In this document: positions 18,362 to 26,572 of the stretch, in pieces | How positions within the stretch are numbered: position 1 is the stretch's first letter | How the letters are laid out: every line of letters begins with the position of its first letter | Assembly (NCBI GenBank): GCA_947174185.1 | Contig: CAMWHY010000002.1 | Location: forward strand, 1 to 54,211 | Length of the DNA stretch: 54,211 bases | DNA from: an uncultured Lachnospiraceae bacterium | GTDB lineage: Bacteria > Bacillota > Clostridia > Lachnospirales > Lachnospiraceae | Reading direction: 5' to 3' | Notes under the pieces: model-generated | The model's database searches: none | What the model saw: the letters and a program-made list of their open reading frames with translations, nothing else | Told to the model about the DNA's origin: nothing | Position numbers and translations under genes: made by a program

Positions 18362-19093
18362 ATGAGAGATTCAATATCAGTTCATTTACTGGCTATGGGG
18401 CTGATGCTGTGCGATCATGCATGGGCAACACTTTTTCCGGCGGAAGAATGGCTGACGTGTATAGGGCGGATAGCGTATCCTATTTTCGCGTTTATGATTG
18501 TAGAAGGCTATACTCATACACATGATTTGCGCCGCTATCTGCTGCGTATCCTTTTGTGGGCATGTTTATCTGAAATACCATTTAACATGATGTATGGCGG
18601 CAGTGCATTTTATCCATATCACCAAAATGTACTCTGGACGTTTTTAGAGAGTTTGCTGCTGATTATCTTGATTGAGAAATGCAGAACACATTTTAAAAAA
18701 GTATTAGCAACGGTGATCATTGCGGGTATTATCGTTTTGGGATTTATTCTTGGTTACGCAACCATGGTTGACTACTATGGAATTGGCATTTTAACTGTTT
18801 TGACATTTTATTTTTTCCGGGGACAAACTTGGAAAATCCGGTTACTACAGTTTATATGCCTGTATATTTTGAATATAAAGCTTTTGGGAGGATATTACTA
18901 TCCTTTCCAAATATTTGGATATGAAATAGAACTTTTTCAGCAGGGATTTGCTTTGATATCATTGATTCCTATTTGGTTATATCAGGGGCGTCAAGGGTTC
19001 CATAATAAGATATTTCAATACACTTGTTATGCATTTTACCCTGTTCATATCATGATATTGATTTTTATGCAATATTGGTTGTTCAAACCATGA
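18362..19093 (+). CDS. TraX-family membrane protein, N-terminus in another frame
   Basis: Multi-span TraX-like protein (about 8 helices) with the family hallmarks AMGLMLCDHAWATLFP, RIAYPIFAFMIVEGY and the C-terminal YAFYPVHIMILIFMQYW. TraX was named for F-pilin acetylation; chromosomal homologues in clostridia are of unknown role. The frame that encodes these helices opens at ATG 18362, which has no ribosome binding site. The only good start, ATG 18352 after GAGGGTGG, is in a different frame: it encodes TQNERFNISSFT and then runs out of frame to a stop at 18525. The natural N-terminus was probably the 18352 peptide joined to LLAMGLML. This looks like a small indel near 18395 (frameshift), a sequencing error, or less likely recoding. 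Confidence 0.7.
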   Translation: MRDSISVHLLAMGLMLCDHAWATLFPAEEWLTCIGRIAYPIFAFMIVEGYTHTHDLRRYLLRILLWACLSEIPFNMMYGGSAFYPYHQNVLWTFLESLLLIILIEKCRTHFKKVLATVIIAGIIVLGFILGYATMVDYYGIGILTVLTFYFFRGQTWKIRLLQFICLYILNIKLLGGYYYPFQIFGYEIELFQQGFALISLIPIWLYQGRQGFHNKIFQYTCYAFYPVHIMILIFMQYWLFKP

Positions 19094-19129
19094 CAATGAC
19101 AAAGAATTTAGAAGATGAGGAGCGAGAAA

Positions 19130-20140
19130 ATGGCTATTTTGGTAACAGGGGGAAGCGGCTTTATAGGAAGCCATACCGTAGTAGAATTGTTAGAGGCCGG
19201 CAGGGAAGTTGTGGTGATCGATAATCTTAGCAATTCTTCCCCGGTGGCATTAAAACGGGTAGAGGAAATTACCGGAAAGCATGTTGTCTTTTATCAGGCG
19301 GATATTAGGGACAGGGAAGCTCTGGAGAAAGTGTTCGCCAAGGAAAAGATAGAGAGCTGTATACATTTTGCCGGGTTAAAGGCCGTGGGAGAATCCGTAG
19401 AAAAGCCGTGGGAATATTATGATAATAATATTACAGGTACATTGACGCTGGTGGATGTTATGCGGAATCATAATGTAAAGAATATCATCTTTTCATCTTC
19501 TTCAACGGTATATGGCGACCCGGACAGCGTGCCGGTGACGGAAGAAAGCCCTTTGAAGAAATGTACGAATCCTTACGGATCTACAAAGTTTATGTTAGAG
19601 CAGATCCTGACAGATATCCAGACGGCAGATCCTGAGTGGAATGTGGTGCTGCTGCGATATTTTAATCCAATCGGCGCGCATAAGAGCGGCAGGATCGGAG
19701 AAAATCCCAACGGTATTCCGAACAATCTGATGCCCTATATTACGCAGGTGGCCGTAGGAAAGAGGGAACGGCTTGGCGTATTTGGCAATGATTATGATAC
19801 GCCGGATGGCACGGGAGTCAGGGATTATATCCATGTGGTGGATCTGGCAAAGGGACATGTAAAGGCGTTAAAGAAGATCGAAGAGAAAGCAGGACTGTGT
19901 ATTTATAATCTGGGCACCGGTCAGGGTTACAGCGTGCTGGATGTGGTGAAGAACTTTGAGGAGGCTTCCGGTGTGAAGATTCCATATGAGATATTACCCA
20001 GAAGGGCAGGAGATATCGCTGCAAACTATGCAGATGCATCCAAAGCGCTGCGCGAACTTGGATGGAAGGCGGAGTATACACTCAAAGATATGTGCGCAGA
20101 CAGTTGGAACTGGCAGAAAAATAATCCGGATGGTTACTAA
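19130..20140 (+). CDS. galE: UDP-glucose 4-epimerase
   Basis: 336 residues, the standard GalE length. It has the NAD-binding motif [10 protein letters not shown], a Ser in [10 protein letters not shown], the catalytic Tyr-Lys in NPYGSTK, and the substrate-region motifs RYFNPIGAH and [12 protein letters not shown]. It interconverts UDP-glucose and UDP-galactose in the cytosol, for the Leloir pathway and for sugar-nucleotide supply. The start is ATG 19130; the ATG at 19115 overlaps the GAGGAG ribosome binding site. An unusual structured spacer follows. Confidence 0.96.
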   Translation: MAILVTGGSGFIGSHTVVELLEAGREVVVIDNLSNSSPVALKRVEEITGKHVVFYQADIRDREALEKVFAKEKIESCIHFAGLKAVGESVEKPWEYYDNNITGTLTLVDVMRNHNVKNIIFSSSSTVYGDPDSVPVTEESPLKKCTNPYGSTKFMLEQILTDIQTADPEWNVVLLRYFNPIGAHKSGRIGENPNGIPNNLMPYITQVAVGKRERLGVFGNDYDTPDGTGVRDYIHVVDLAKGHVKALKKIEEKAGLCIYNLGTGQGYSVLDVVKNFEEASGVKIPYEILPRRAGDIAANYADASKALRELGWKAEYTLKDMCADSWNWQKNNPDGY

Positions 20141-20159
20141 TCCTAAATATAGAGTATAG

Positions 20160-20404
20160 TCGTTTGCGAAACTACTGATTTTCCATAACCAATTGAAATT
20201 GGTTTAACCAGTTTCAGTTGGTTATAACTAGTTGTGCAATGCAGACAATATCATACGCCGGGTGCTTGTGCGCTCGCCGGCACTTAGATGCCGTATTGGG
20301 GCATCTTATGTGCTGCTGCAGAGCGCGCGCAGCGGAAGCGTGCCCGGCGATGATATGTCTGTGTTGCGCAACGGAAATATGCCAAAATTGAGTTTCGCAA
20401 TTAT
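20160..20404 (+). ncRNA. Candidate structured RNA: long nested inverted repeat between galE and the HD gene
   Basis: Outer arms TTGCGAAACT (20164-20173) and AGTTTCGCAA (20391-20400) are perfect complements. Inside, AACCAATT-GA-AATTGGTT (20187-20204) is followed by a related copy at 20206-20223. Then a long imperfect stem pairs about 20231-20275 with about 20321-20372, capped by a GCACTTAGATGCC / GGCATCTTATGTGC hairpin (20280-20314). The substitutions I could align between arms are T/C or G/A changes that leave G-U pairs on the + strand. Near-repeats CTAAATATAGAG (20143) and CTAAAATATAGAG (20405) flank it. It could be a leader, a small RNA or an MITE-like insertion. Confidence 0.5.
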
Positions 20405-20436
20405 CTAAAATATAGAGCAAAAAGCGAGGTTTTACA

Positions 20437-21222
20437 TTGAAGATAGATCGTGAGAAAGTGAGAAAGGTCTTTGCGGAATATGTAAGGCATTATGATGCGG
20501 AGGATCCAAAGATACGTCTCAAGATTCTTCATACATATAAGGTGAGTGAATTGTGCGAAGAAATAGCGCGTGATTTGTTTGGTACGACGGAAATGACGGA
20601 AGTGTCGGCACAGGAGAATATCGACCTTGCATGGCTGATTGGAATGCTTCATGATATCGGGAGATTTGAACAGGTGAAGCGGTATCATACCCTGCTTGAT
20701 GCAGAGTCCGTTTCCCATGCCGCACTTGGAACGGAGATATTATTTGAAGAAGGGATGCTGACGAACTTCATCACGGTGGAGCCCGAAGATCCGGATGTCG
20801 AAGTGCTCCGTGCGGCAATTGCTTACCATAGCGATTACCGGATTCCGGGAGACCTGGACGAACGGACAAGGATGTTTAGCCAGATCTTGAGAGATGCGGA
20901 TAAGATCGATATTTTCCGGGTAAATTGCGAAACGCCTCTGGAGGATATCTATCATATTACGAGAGAGGAACTGATGCATGCGGAGGTGTCGGAAGATGTG
21001 ATGGATAATTTCATGCAGCGTCAGGCGACACCCAGGGAGATCAGAAAGACGCCGGTGGATTATGTTGTGGGAATGATCTCTATGGCATTTGAGTTGGTCT
21101 ATCCCATTAGCAGGAAGATTGCGGCGCGTCAGGGATATCTGGAACACCTGCTTGATTTTCCTTCTGAAAATGAAAAAACAAGGCAGCAGTTTGCAATGAT
21201 GAAAAGACAATTGGCACTATAA
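20437..21222 (+). CDS. HD-domain phosphohydrolase
   Basis: 261 residues. The HD superfamily metal site is seen as a His near residue 29 (ILHTYKVSELC), HD in WLIGMLHDIGRFEQ, a further His in AAIAYHSDYR and an Asp in ILRDADKIDIFRVN. Such proteins hydrolyse nucleotides or cyclic nucleotides, but the substrate is not evident here. The start is TTG 20437, 9 nt after GCGAGG; no ATG fits the conserved N-terminus. It lies directly downstream of the folded element at 20160-20404, which may be its leader. Confidence 0.82.
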   Translation: MKIDREKVRKVFAEYVRHYDAEDPKIRLKILHTYKVSELCEEIARDLFGTTEMTEVSAQENIDLAWLIGMLHDIGRFEQVKRYHTLLDAESVSHAALGTEILFEEGMLTNFITVEPEDPDVEVLRAAIAYHSDYRIPGDLDERTRMFSQILRDADKIDIFRVNCETPLEDIYHITREELMHAEVSEDVMDNFMQRQATPREIRKTPVDYVVGMISMAFELVYPISRKIAARQGYLEHLLDFPSENEKTRQQFAMMKRQLAL

Positions 21223-21289
21223 AATGTGGTTTCCAAAAAATAAAACACAAAATATATGAAAAAGGGATACCATTTCTCTGAAAATCGTG

Positions 21290-21295
21290 TATAAT
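21290..21295 (+). promoter_or_regulatory. Promoter -10 element before the PolC-like gene
   Basis: A perfect TATAAT, but the -35 region is poor. Transcription would start near 21302, which excludes the ATG at 21301 and favours the GTG at 21337. Confidence 0.4.
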
Positions 21296-21336
21296 AGAAA
21301 ATGTGTGGACAAGACACAGATTTGAGGAGAAGATTG

Positions 21337-21912
21337 GTGAGAAATCGAGGATATAAATATATCGTTAAGCGCAGACAGGAAGGCTATTGGCTTTATTGCG
21401 TCAATGCGATATGGATCAATCAAATGTTAAAGGAACACGGTATACGCCCCAAGGATTTCAGGCAGCTGACATGGCAGGATCTTGCGGAAGTTCAGGATAC
21501 TGCATTTGGTAGAAGGCTGTTTTTGGAGACGAAGCCGAAGAATTTCTGGCAGATGGCCGATACGCTTTCCCTCAAGTATGTTTCCTATGATTTGGAGAAG
21601 GGTAGCTGTCTCTATGAGCAGGATTGGTTTTTGCGATATCCTTTGTTCGCTCAGGAGGATGTATATGAGATTCTTCGGGATAATGGTCTTAGGCAGGAGG
21701 ATGCAATACGCATCATGGAAGTAGTCCGCAGGGGACAATGCGACACGGATCTGAAATGGCGTGAATTTATCGAGCTTTATGATGTGCCGGAGGGGATGGT
21801 AGAGGCGTTTTCCAGATGTATCTATCTGCCGCCCCGGGAAAAAGTGGTCAAGGATTTGCTGGATATTATTTCGCTGGCGATCCGGTGTAAAGCCCGTGGG
21901 AAAATTGATTAG
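21337..21912 (+). CDS. Small stand-alone protein resembling a segment of DNA polymerase PolC
   Basis: About 191 residues, no membrane segment. In order, LETKPKNFWQMADTLSL, ILRDNGLRQEDAIRIMEVVRRG, YDVPEGMVEAFSRCIYLPPREK line up with a segment of the Gram-positive replicative polymerase PolC recalled from memory ([59 protein letters not shown]), with similar spacing of about 60 residues. PolC is about 1,400 residues; the catalytic Asp residues are not in this segment, so this protein cannot be a polymerase. The start is GTG 21337 after GAGGAGA. It could be a domesticated clamp or template-binding piece, or a decayed fragment. Its function is unknown. Confidence 0.55.
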   Translation: MRNRGYKYIVKRRQEGYWLYCVNAIWINQMLKEHGIRPKDFRQLTWQDLAEVQDTAFGRRLFLETKPKNFWQMADTLSLKYVSYDLEKGSCLYEQDWFLRYPLFAQEDVYEILRDNGLRQEDAIRIMEVVRRGQCDTDLKWREFIELYDVPEGMVEAFSRCIYLPPREKVVKDLLDIISLAIRCKARGKID

Positions 21913-21948
21913 GTGCCGGCGGGTGTAGTAGTAGTTGGGAAATTTATT

Positions 21949-22004
21949 GCGAAAAGTATATTGCTGAAAGTATATTACTAAAAGTATAATACTGAAAGTA
22001 TTTT
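21949..22004. repeat. Four tandem copies of a 14-bp repeat
   Basis: AAAGTAT recurs at 21953, 21967, 21981 and 21995, an exact 14-bp period, within units like CTGAAAGTATATTA. It lies between the convergent PolC-like and degV genes. Confidence 0.7.
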
Positions 22005-22044
22005 ACCGCGTGGAAGAAGCTTCTGACGCGGTATTCGTACTTTT
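22003..22044. terminator. Hairpin between convergent genes
   Basis: TACCGCGT and ACGCGGTA form an 8-bp stem with an inner AAG/CTT. Outside it, AAAGTAT from the last tandem repeat can pair with GTACTTT, extending the stem. The + strand is followed by ACTTTT, so it may terminate the PolC-like transcript. Confidence 0.5.
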
Positions 22045-22079
22045 AAATGAAAAGATGATAAAAGGGAAATTGTGATTGG

Positions 22080-22970
22080 TCATTTTGTCCAGTACCGTCG
22101 ATCCTGACCAAAGAAAAAGATGGCGATCGTTCCGGGGCCTACGTGTGTGCCGGTGCAGATATCATAGTAACGTATGATGATTTCTTTTACAGGACATTTG
22201 GCGCGGATCGTGTCAGCGACAAACTGCGCATCCTCCGGGGCGTCACAGTGAGCGATAGCAACATATTCTTCTGATGGATTGGTTAGTCTGGCAATTGTAT
22301 GATCGGCTAGCGCCTGTAAAGAGCGTTGGCGGCTGCGAACTTTCTCATGTACGACGATCTTGCCGAGCTCATTGCCCTTCAGAATGGGTTTTATGGAAAG
22401 AAGGCTGCCGATGGCGGCTTCCGCCGCAGAGATACGGCCTCCGCGTTTTAGATATTTCAGATCGCCCACGGTAAAGATCTGGTTCATGTTCATTTTTTCC
22501 CGTTCAAAATAGGCAAGGACTTCATCAATAGAAGAACCCTGTTCGCGCAACTCGGCGATCCGGATTGCCCAGATACCTTCCGCAAGGGAGGCGGATAATG
22601 TATCAATGACGGCGATACGCCGGTCCGGATATTTATCTTTCAGATCATCGGCTGCGATTCTGGCTGCCTGAGCTGTGCCGGAGATGCCGCTGGAAATGCT
22701 GACAAATATAATATCTTTGCCAGCTGCTAAAAACGGCTCGAAAGATTTAGAAAATTTGTCAGAATTGATTAAAGATGTGGAAACGGCGGCGCCATTTCTC
22801 ATCTGATCGTAAAAATTTTTCCCTGTGGCGGCAAAATCCCTATTTTCGTCGTAACAGAGAAAATCTTTTCCGTTTATATTGACGGTATAAGAGACGATAT
22901 GGATATGATATCTGTCAGTCAAATCCTTTGTCAGATTGCTGGCGGAATCGGTAATGATTTCATACAACAT
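22080..22970 (-). CDS. DegV-family fatty-acid-binding protein (FakB type)
   Basis: About 296 residues. It opens with YEIITDSASNLTKDL, the DegV signature. It has TSLINSDKF and ISSGISGTAQAARIA, the residues that wrap the fatty-acid carboxylate, plus LSASLAEG and the LKYLKRGGRISAAEAAIG motif. DegV proteins present bound fatty acids to a FakA kinase for phospholipid synthesis. The start is the ATG complementary to 22968-22970, preceded by AAGGAG; the longer frame upstream is not DegV-like. Its promoter region carries two related palindromes, consistent with control by a lipid-responsive repressor (inference). Confidence 0.9.
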   Translation of the reverse strand: MLYEIITDSASNLTKDLTDRYHIHIVSYTVNINGKDFLCYDENRDFAATGKNFYDQMRNGAAVSTSLINSDKFSKSFEPFLAAGKDIIFVSISSGISGTAQAARIAADDLKDKYPDRRIAVIDTLSASLAEGIWAIRIAELREQGSSIDEVLAYFEREKMNMNQIFTVGDLKYLKRGGRISAAEAAIGSLLSIKPILKGNELGKIVVHEKVRSRQRSLQALADHTIARLTNPSEEYVAIAHCDAPEDAQFVADTIRAKCPVKEIIIRYYDICTGTHVGPGTIAIFFFGQDRRYWTK

Positions 22971-23025
22971 GGCTTGCAACTCCTTGAGAATGTAATATGG
23001 TATTTGATAATTGTAAAAATGCATG

Positions 23026-23046
23026 ATGTAGTTATCAAAACTACAT
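23026..23046. promoter_or_regulatory. Operator-like palindrome 2 in the degV leader
   Basis: A 21-bp palindrome: arms ATGTAGTTAT and AAAACTACAT around a central C, with one mismatch. Its core, read on the minus strand, is TAGTTTTGATAACTA, the same pattern as the upstream site. It lies downstream of the -10. Confidence 0.6.
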
Positions 23047-23056
23047 ATTAAATATT

Positions 23057-23085
23057 TTATAACATAGTATTGAATACTATGTCAA
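23057..23085 (-). promoter_or_regulatory. degV promoter overlapped by operator-like palindrome 1
   Basis: On the minus strand TTGACA (23085-23080) is followed by TATAAA or TTATAA after an 18- or 17-nt spacer. A perfect 21-bp palindrome (23062-23082; arms ACATAGTATT and AATACTATGT around G) fills the spacer. A bound protein would block RNA polymerase. Confidence 0.7.
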
Positions 23086-23153
23086 GAGTAAATGGAGCCA
23101 AAACCGAAAATTATAGATAATTAGCTTGTTTTATGCAGAAGGATACAAATGAT

Positions 23154-24608
23154 ATGGTTTTTTCCGGTTTAGAGTTTATACTATATTTTTTGCCGATATT
23201 TTTGGCTGTATATTATATCATTCCACAAAACAGAAGTTTTAGCATTCCAGTAAAAAATTTTATTTTACTGGTGGGAAGCCTATGCTTTTACGCATTTGGC
23301 GAGCCAGTCTATGTTTTTCTGATGGCAGGCTCTGTCGTTATCAATTTTCTGTTTGCTCAGGGATTAGATTATTTGTATGGAAAGCCTGCTTATGTTAAAT
23401 TAAGGAAGAAATTATATGTTTTTACGCTGATCTTTAATGTGGGGATCCTGTTTTTCTTTAAATATTGCGGATTCTTTGCCTTAAACATAAATATCCTTTT
23501 GTATAAGGTATTCCATATCACATGGATCACCCTGCCGGTCATTTCGGAAGAATCGCTGCCTCTACCCATCGGCATTAGTTTTTATACCTTTCAGATCCTT
23601 TCCTATGTGACCGACGTATATCGCCGCAGTTATCCGGCGGAGAAAAATTTTCTTCGTCTTGGAGCTTATATCACCATGTTTCCGCAACTTGTGGCAGGAC
23701 CGATTGTAAAATATACAGAAGTGAAGAAACGGCTGATAAATCGCCGTACGACGATGGTCGGATTTGATCACGGATTGAAACTTTTCATTCTGGGGATGGG
23801 CTTCAAAGTACTGATTGCCAATCAGATCGGTATTCTTTGGACAGACATAGAACGGATCGGATATGAAAGCATTTCCACACCTCTTGCCTGGATGGGGGCG
23901 TGGGCATATTCGTTTCAGATCTATTATGATTTCTTTGGTTATTCCATCATGGCGGTGGGACTTGGAAAAATGCTGGGATTTTATCTGCCGGAAAATTTTC
24001 GGGATCCTTATGCTTCCAAAAGCGTGACAGAGCTGTGGCAGAAATGGCATATTACATTGGGCAGATGGTTTCGGGAGTATCTATACTTCCCGCTGGGCGG
24101 CAGTCGATGCAGCAGGATGCGCATGATCAGGAATCTTTTGGTGGTCTGGGCGGTGACCGGTTTTTGGCATGGGGCTGACTGGAACTTTATCTTCTGGGGA
24201 CTGGGTTGGTTCGTCTTTATTATGCTGGAGAAGCTGTTCCTGAAAAAATATCTGGATTCGTCCAGAGTGCTGGGCAGATTTTATATGCTGTTTCTCATAC
24301 CGGTATCGTGGATAATATTTGCCATTACGGAGCCTGACAGGCTTGCGATCTATCTGAACAGGATGTTCCCTTTTGTGAAAATGGATTATGTGCCAAACGT
24401 CAATCCGGAGGACTATCTTCGTTATGGAAAAACCTATGCGCTGTTATTTGCGGTATCGATTCTTATCTGTGTACCAAAGGTGAGAAAAAGCCTTATGCTG
24501 ATCCAGAGGAGCAGATTTGGGACATTGGCGGCATATGTTATTTTTCTGCTGTGCCTATACTGTCTGGCTCTTGGAATGGATAATCCGTTCCTGTATTATA
24601 AATTTTAA
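23154..24608 (+). CDS. MBOAT-family O-acyltransferase
   Basis: About 484 residues with around ten membrane helices. MBOAT motifs are WQKWHITLGRWFREYLYFPL and the catalytic His region in VTGFWHGADWNFIFWG. AlgI, DltB and PatA-type members pass acyl groups across the membrane to polysaccharide, teichoic acid or peptidoglycan. The start is ATG 23154 (MVFSGLEFILYFLP), after AAGGA; an ATG at 23133 lacks a site. The following SGNH protein is the usual partner, so this pair probably acylates an extracellular polymer. The polymer itself is unknown. Confidence 0.9.
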   Translation: MVFSGLEFILYFLPIFLAVYYIIPQNRSFSIPVKNFILLVGSLCFYAFGEPVYVFLMAGSVVINFLFAQGLDYLYGKPAYVKLRKKLYVFTLIFNVGILFFFKYCGFFALNINILLYKVFHITWITLPVISEESLPLPIGISFYTFQILSYVTDVYRRSYPAEKNFLRLGAYITMFPQLVAGPIVKYTEVKKRLINRRTTMVGFDHGLKLFILGMGFKVLIANQIGILWTDIERIGYESISTPLAWMGAWAYSFQIYYDFFGYSIMAVGLGKMLGFYLPENFRDPYASKSVTELWQKWHITLGRWFREYLYFPLGGSRCSRMRMIRNLLVVWAVTGFWHGADWNFIFWGLGWFVFIMLEKLFLKKYLDSSRVLGRFYMLFLIPVSWIIFAITEPDRLAIYLNRMFPFVKMDYVPNVNPEDYLRYGKTYALLFAVSILICVPKVRKSLMLIQRSRFGTLAAYVIFLLCLYCLALGMDNPFLYYKF

Positions 24609-24710
24609 TGTTATCGTCTATGAATAATTTGAAGTTGGCGTTATAATATGAAGTAAAAAAATATAATTTTATAAATAAATTTTTTAAATTTATATTTTAT
24701 ACAAAGGTAA

Positions 24711-24800
24711 AATTTGAGCCAGAGCCTCAAATTGCTTTGATCGCAGATGAGAAACCGCATGCGCGGATTTCTCATCGCGTGTCATCGCAGTAAAACTGCT
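24711..24800 (+). other. Leader with three consecutive hairpins before the SGNH gene
   Basis: Hairpin 1 pairs AATTTGAG (24711-24718) with CTCAAATT (24726-24733). Hairpin 2 pairs GATGAGAAA-CCGC (24746-24758) with GCGG-A-TTTCTCATC (24763-24776), a 13-bp stem with one bulge. Hairpin 3 pairs GCAG (24787) with CTGC (24796). The GGAGG and ATG of the next gene follow. Confidence 0.5.
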
Positions 24801-24818
24801 CTGACAAGGAGGATTTGT

Positions 24819-25880
24819 ATGAATCAGAAAGGGAATTATGGAATTTCCCTTGGTATTTTGATCCTGCTCACGATATGGTTTCTACAGGGATATGGCATAT
24901 GGGTCTCTAATATGGGCTATAGTAACCTTATGGTACAGGGCTATGGTGAGAAAGTAGCATTGGCAGTTTTAGCCATTCGGGATGGATTTGTTCCGTGGAA
25001 CGTACTTCCTGGAGAATCATCGGAGACGGGCAGTTTTTACTATGGAGAAAATAGACTTAGTCATTCCTCCTATTTTGCTGCAGCAGGTTTTGCGGAAGAA
25101 ATAGAACATTGGGGCTTGCAGGAGATTGTAGAACAGGAACGTATGACAAATGAACGTCGTCTGACGACGGAATATGTGACGGATCATCTGCTGCGTCATA
25201 CCCTGCTGGAAGAAATGATAGAATATAATGACATGGCGGGGGTGTTCGGAGAGGAGGATTCCATTCCTTCTTTGGTATTTACAACGGTAGATGATTCGTA
25301 TTTTGCAGATGCCGTTTTTATTGGTGATTCCAGAATGCAGGGAGTATATGAATATGCCGGAATGGAGGAGGCCGATTTTCTTGCTAAGGTGTCCATGACG
25401 ATTTATAATATGATGAATACAAAAGTTTCTACAAATGGACATAATGAAACGATAAGGGAAGCGTTGACAAAGCGTCAGTATGGAAAGATTTATATCATGG
25501 TAGGTATAAATGAGCTAGGGACAGCCGATACGGAATATTTTATCCGGCACTATCAGGCTGTTTTGGAAGAGATCAGGACGTTGCAGCCTGATGCACTCAT
25601 CGTGATTCAGGCGATCATGCATGTGACCGGTGAAAAGGACAGAGAGGATCCTATTTTTAACAATACGAATATCAATGAACGCAATGAGGCGTTAAAAGAA
25701 CTTGCTAATGGACAAAATATTTTTTATATTGACGTCAATGAGGTTTATGATGACGAGAACGGTAATCTCAGGCGAGAAATGTCGGCGGATGATGTCCATC
25801 TTTTGGGCAACTGCTATGAGCTTTGGCATACATTTTTTTTAGAGCATGGGATTGTATATGGAAGCTTTGGGGAAGAATAA
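24819..25880 (+). CDS. SGNH-type hydrolase/transferase, membrane-anchored partner of MBOAT
   Basis: About 353 residues: an N-terminal anchor (ISLGILILLTIWFLQGYGIWV), then an extracytoplasmic domain with SGNH blocks. Block I is FIGDSRMQGVYEY (nucleophile Ser), block III GINELG, and block V is DDVHLLG with Asp and His. This fits the AlgX/DltD-like proteins that complete transfer of an acetyl or acyl group delivered by MBOAT. ATG 24819 stands after AAGGAGG; the upstream frame (from 24747) runs through the hairpins and is not coding. It sits 210 nt after the MBOAT gene and 19 nt before the lipoprotein gene. Confidence 0.82.
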   Translation: MNQKGNYGISLGILILLTIWFLQGYGIWVSNMGYSNLMVQGYGEKVALAVLAIRDGFVPWNVLPGESSETGSFYYGENRLSHSSYFAAAGFAEEIEHWGLQEIVEQERMTNERRLTTEYVTDHLLRHTLLEEMIEYNDMAGVFGEEDSIPSLVFTTVDDSYFADAVFIGDSRMQGVYEYAGMEEADFLAKVSMTIYNMMNTKVSTNGHNETIREALTKRQYGKIYIMVGINELGTADTEYFIRHYQAVLEEIRTLQPDALIVIQAIMHVTGEKDREDPIFNNTNINERNEALKELANGQNIFYIDVNEVYDDENGNLRREMSADDVHLLGNCYELWHTFFLEHGIVYGSFGEE

Positions 25881-25899
25881 ATTCAAACGGGAGGATGGA

Positions 25900-26499
25900 A
25901 TGGTGAAAAGATGTTGCGTTATATTGTCGCTGATGCTATGTCTTGTGACGGTGTGTTCCTGTAATAAAACGGATGCTGATAATCCGCCGATGACTGTATC
26001 GCAGGAGATTGCCGCAGGAATTTCAGAAAATATCGTGCCGGCGGAGGCGATGGAATATTCTTTGTTATCCTATCCGGTTCCGGCGGGATTTGTGCCAGCC
26101 AGTGATAACACGGACATGCAGGCAATTTATGTCAGTGAAACACAGCAGGATTTTTCGTATATCAGTTATATTAGGCAGACAAATGATCATATGGTGGACT
26201 ATATGAATATGACTGCCGAGAATTATAAAAATATGTTTGCTTTAAGTCTGGAAACGGAAATCGGTCTGGAAGAATGTACCCAAGAGGAAAAAGACGGCTG
26301 GCAGCAGGTAGAGCTGATCCTGACTTATGAGAAAGATGGAATTTCTTGTAAGACATGGCAGTATTATTATATTACGGACAAATTTATTTTCAGCATAGCT
26401 TATGTCCAGGCGGGAGACGCTGATTGGGAAAATGCATTTTTGGAGGCTGCGGCACAGACGATACCTAAGAGTATTGTGGAGTCGGCGTCAGGAAACTGA
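25900..26499 (+). CDS. Predicted lipoprotein
   Basis: About 199 residues. The N-terminus is a lipoprotein signal (CCVILSLMLCLVTVCSCNK) with Cys in VCSC as likely lipidation site. The rest is a small exported domain (about residues 40-195) ending with SIAYVQAGDADWENAFLEA, reminiscent of PsbP-like lipoproteins, but I do not assign it. ATG 25900 follows GGAGG by 5 nt, 20 nt after the SGNH stop, so it is probably the third gene of the MBOAT cassette. Confidence 0.72.
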   Translation: MVKRCCVILSLMLCLVTVCSCNKTDADNPPMTVSQEIAAGISENIVPAEAMEYSLLSYPVPAGFVPASDNTDMQAIYVSETQQDFSYISYIRQTNDHMVDYMNMTAENYKNMFALSLETEIGLEECTQEEKDGWQQVELILTYEKDGISCKTWQYYYITDKFIFSIAYVQAGDADWENAFLEAAAQTIPKSIVESASGN

Positions 26500-26572
26500 C
26501 AGTGGTAATTTATTCCAATGAATGTTATACTTAAACTGAAAATTTATGATATAAAAAAGGAGAATATCTAGT

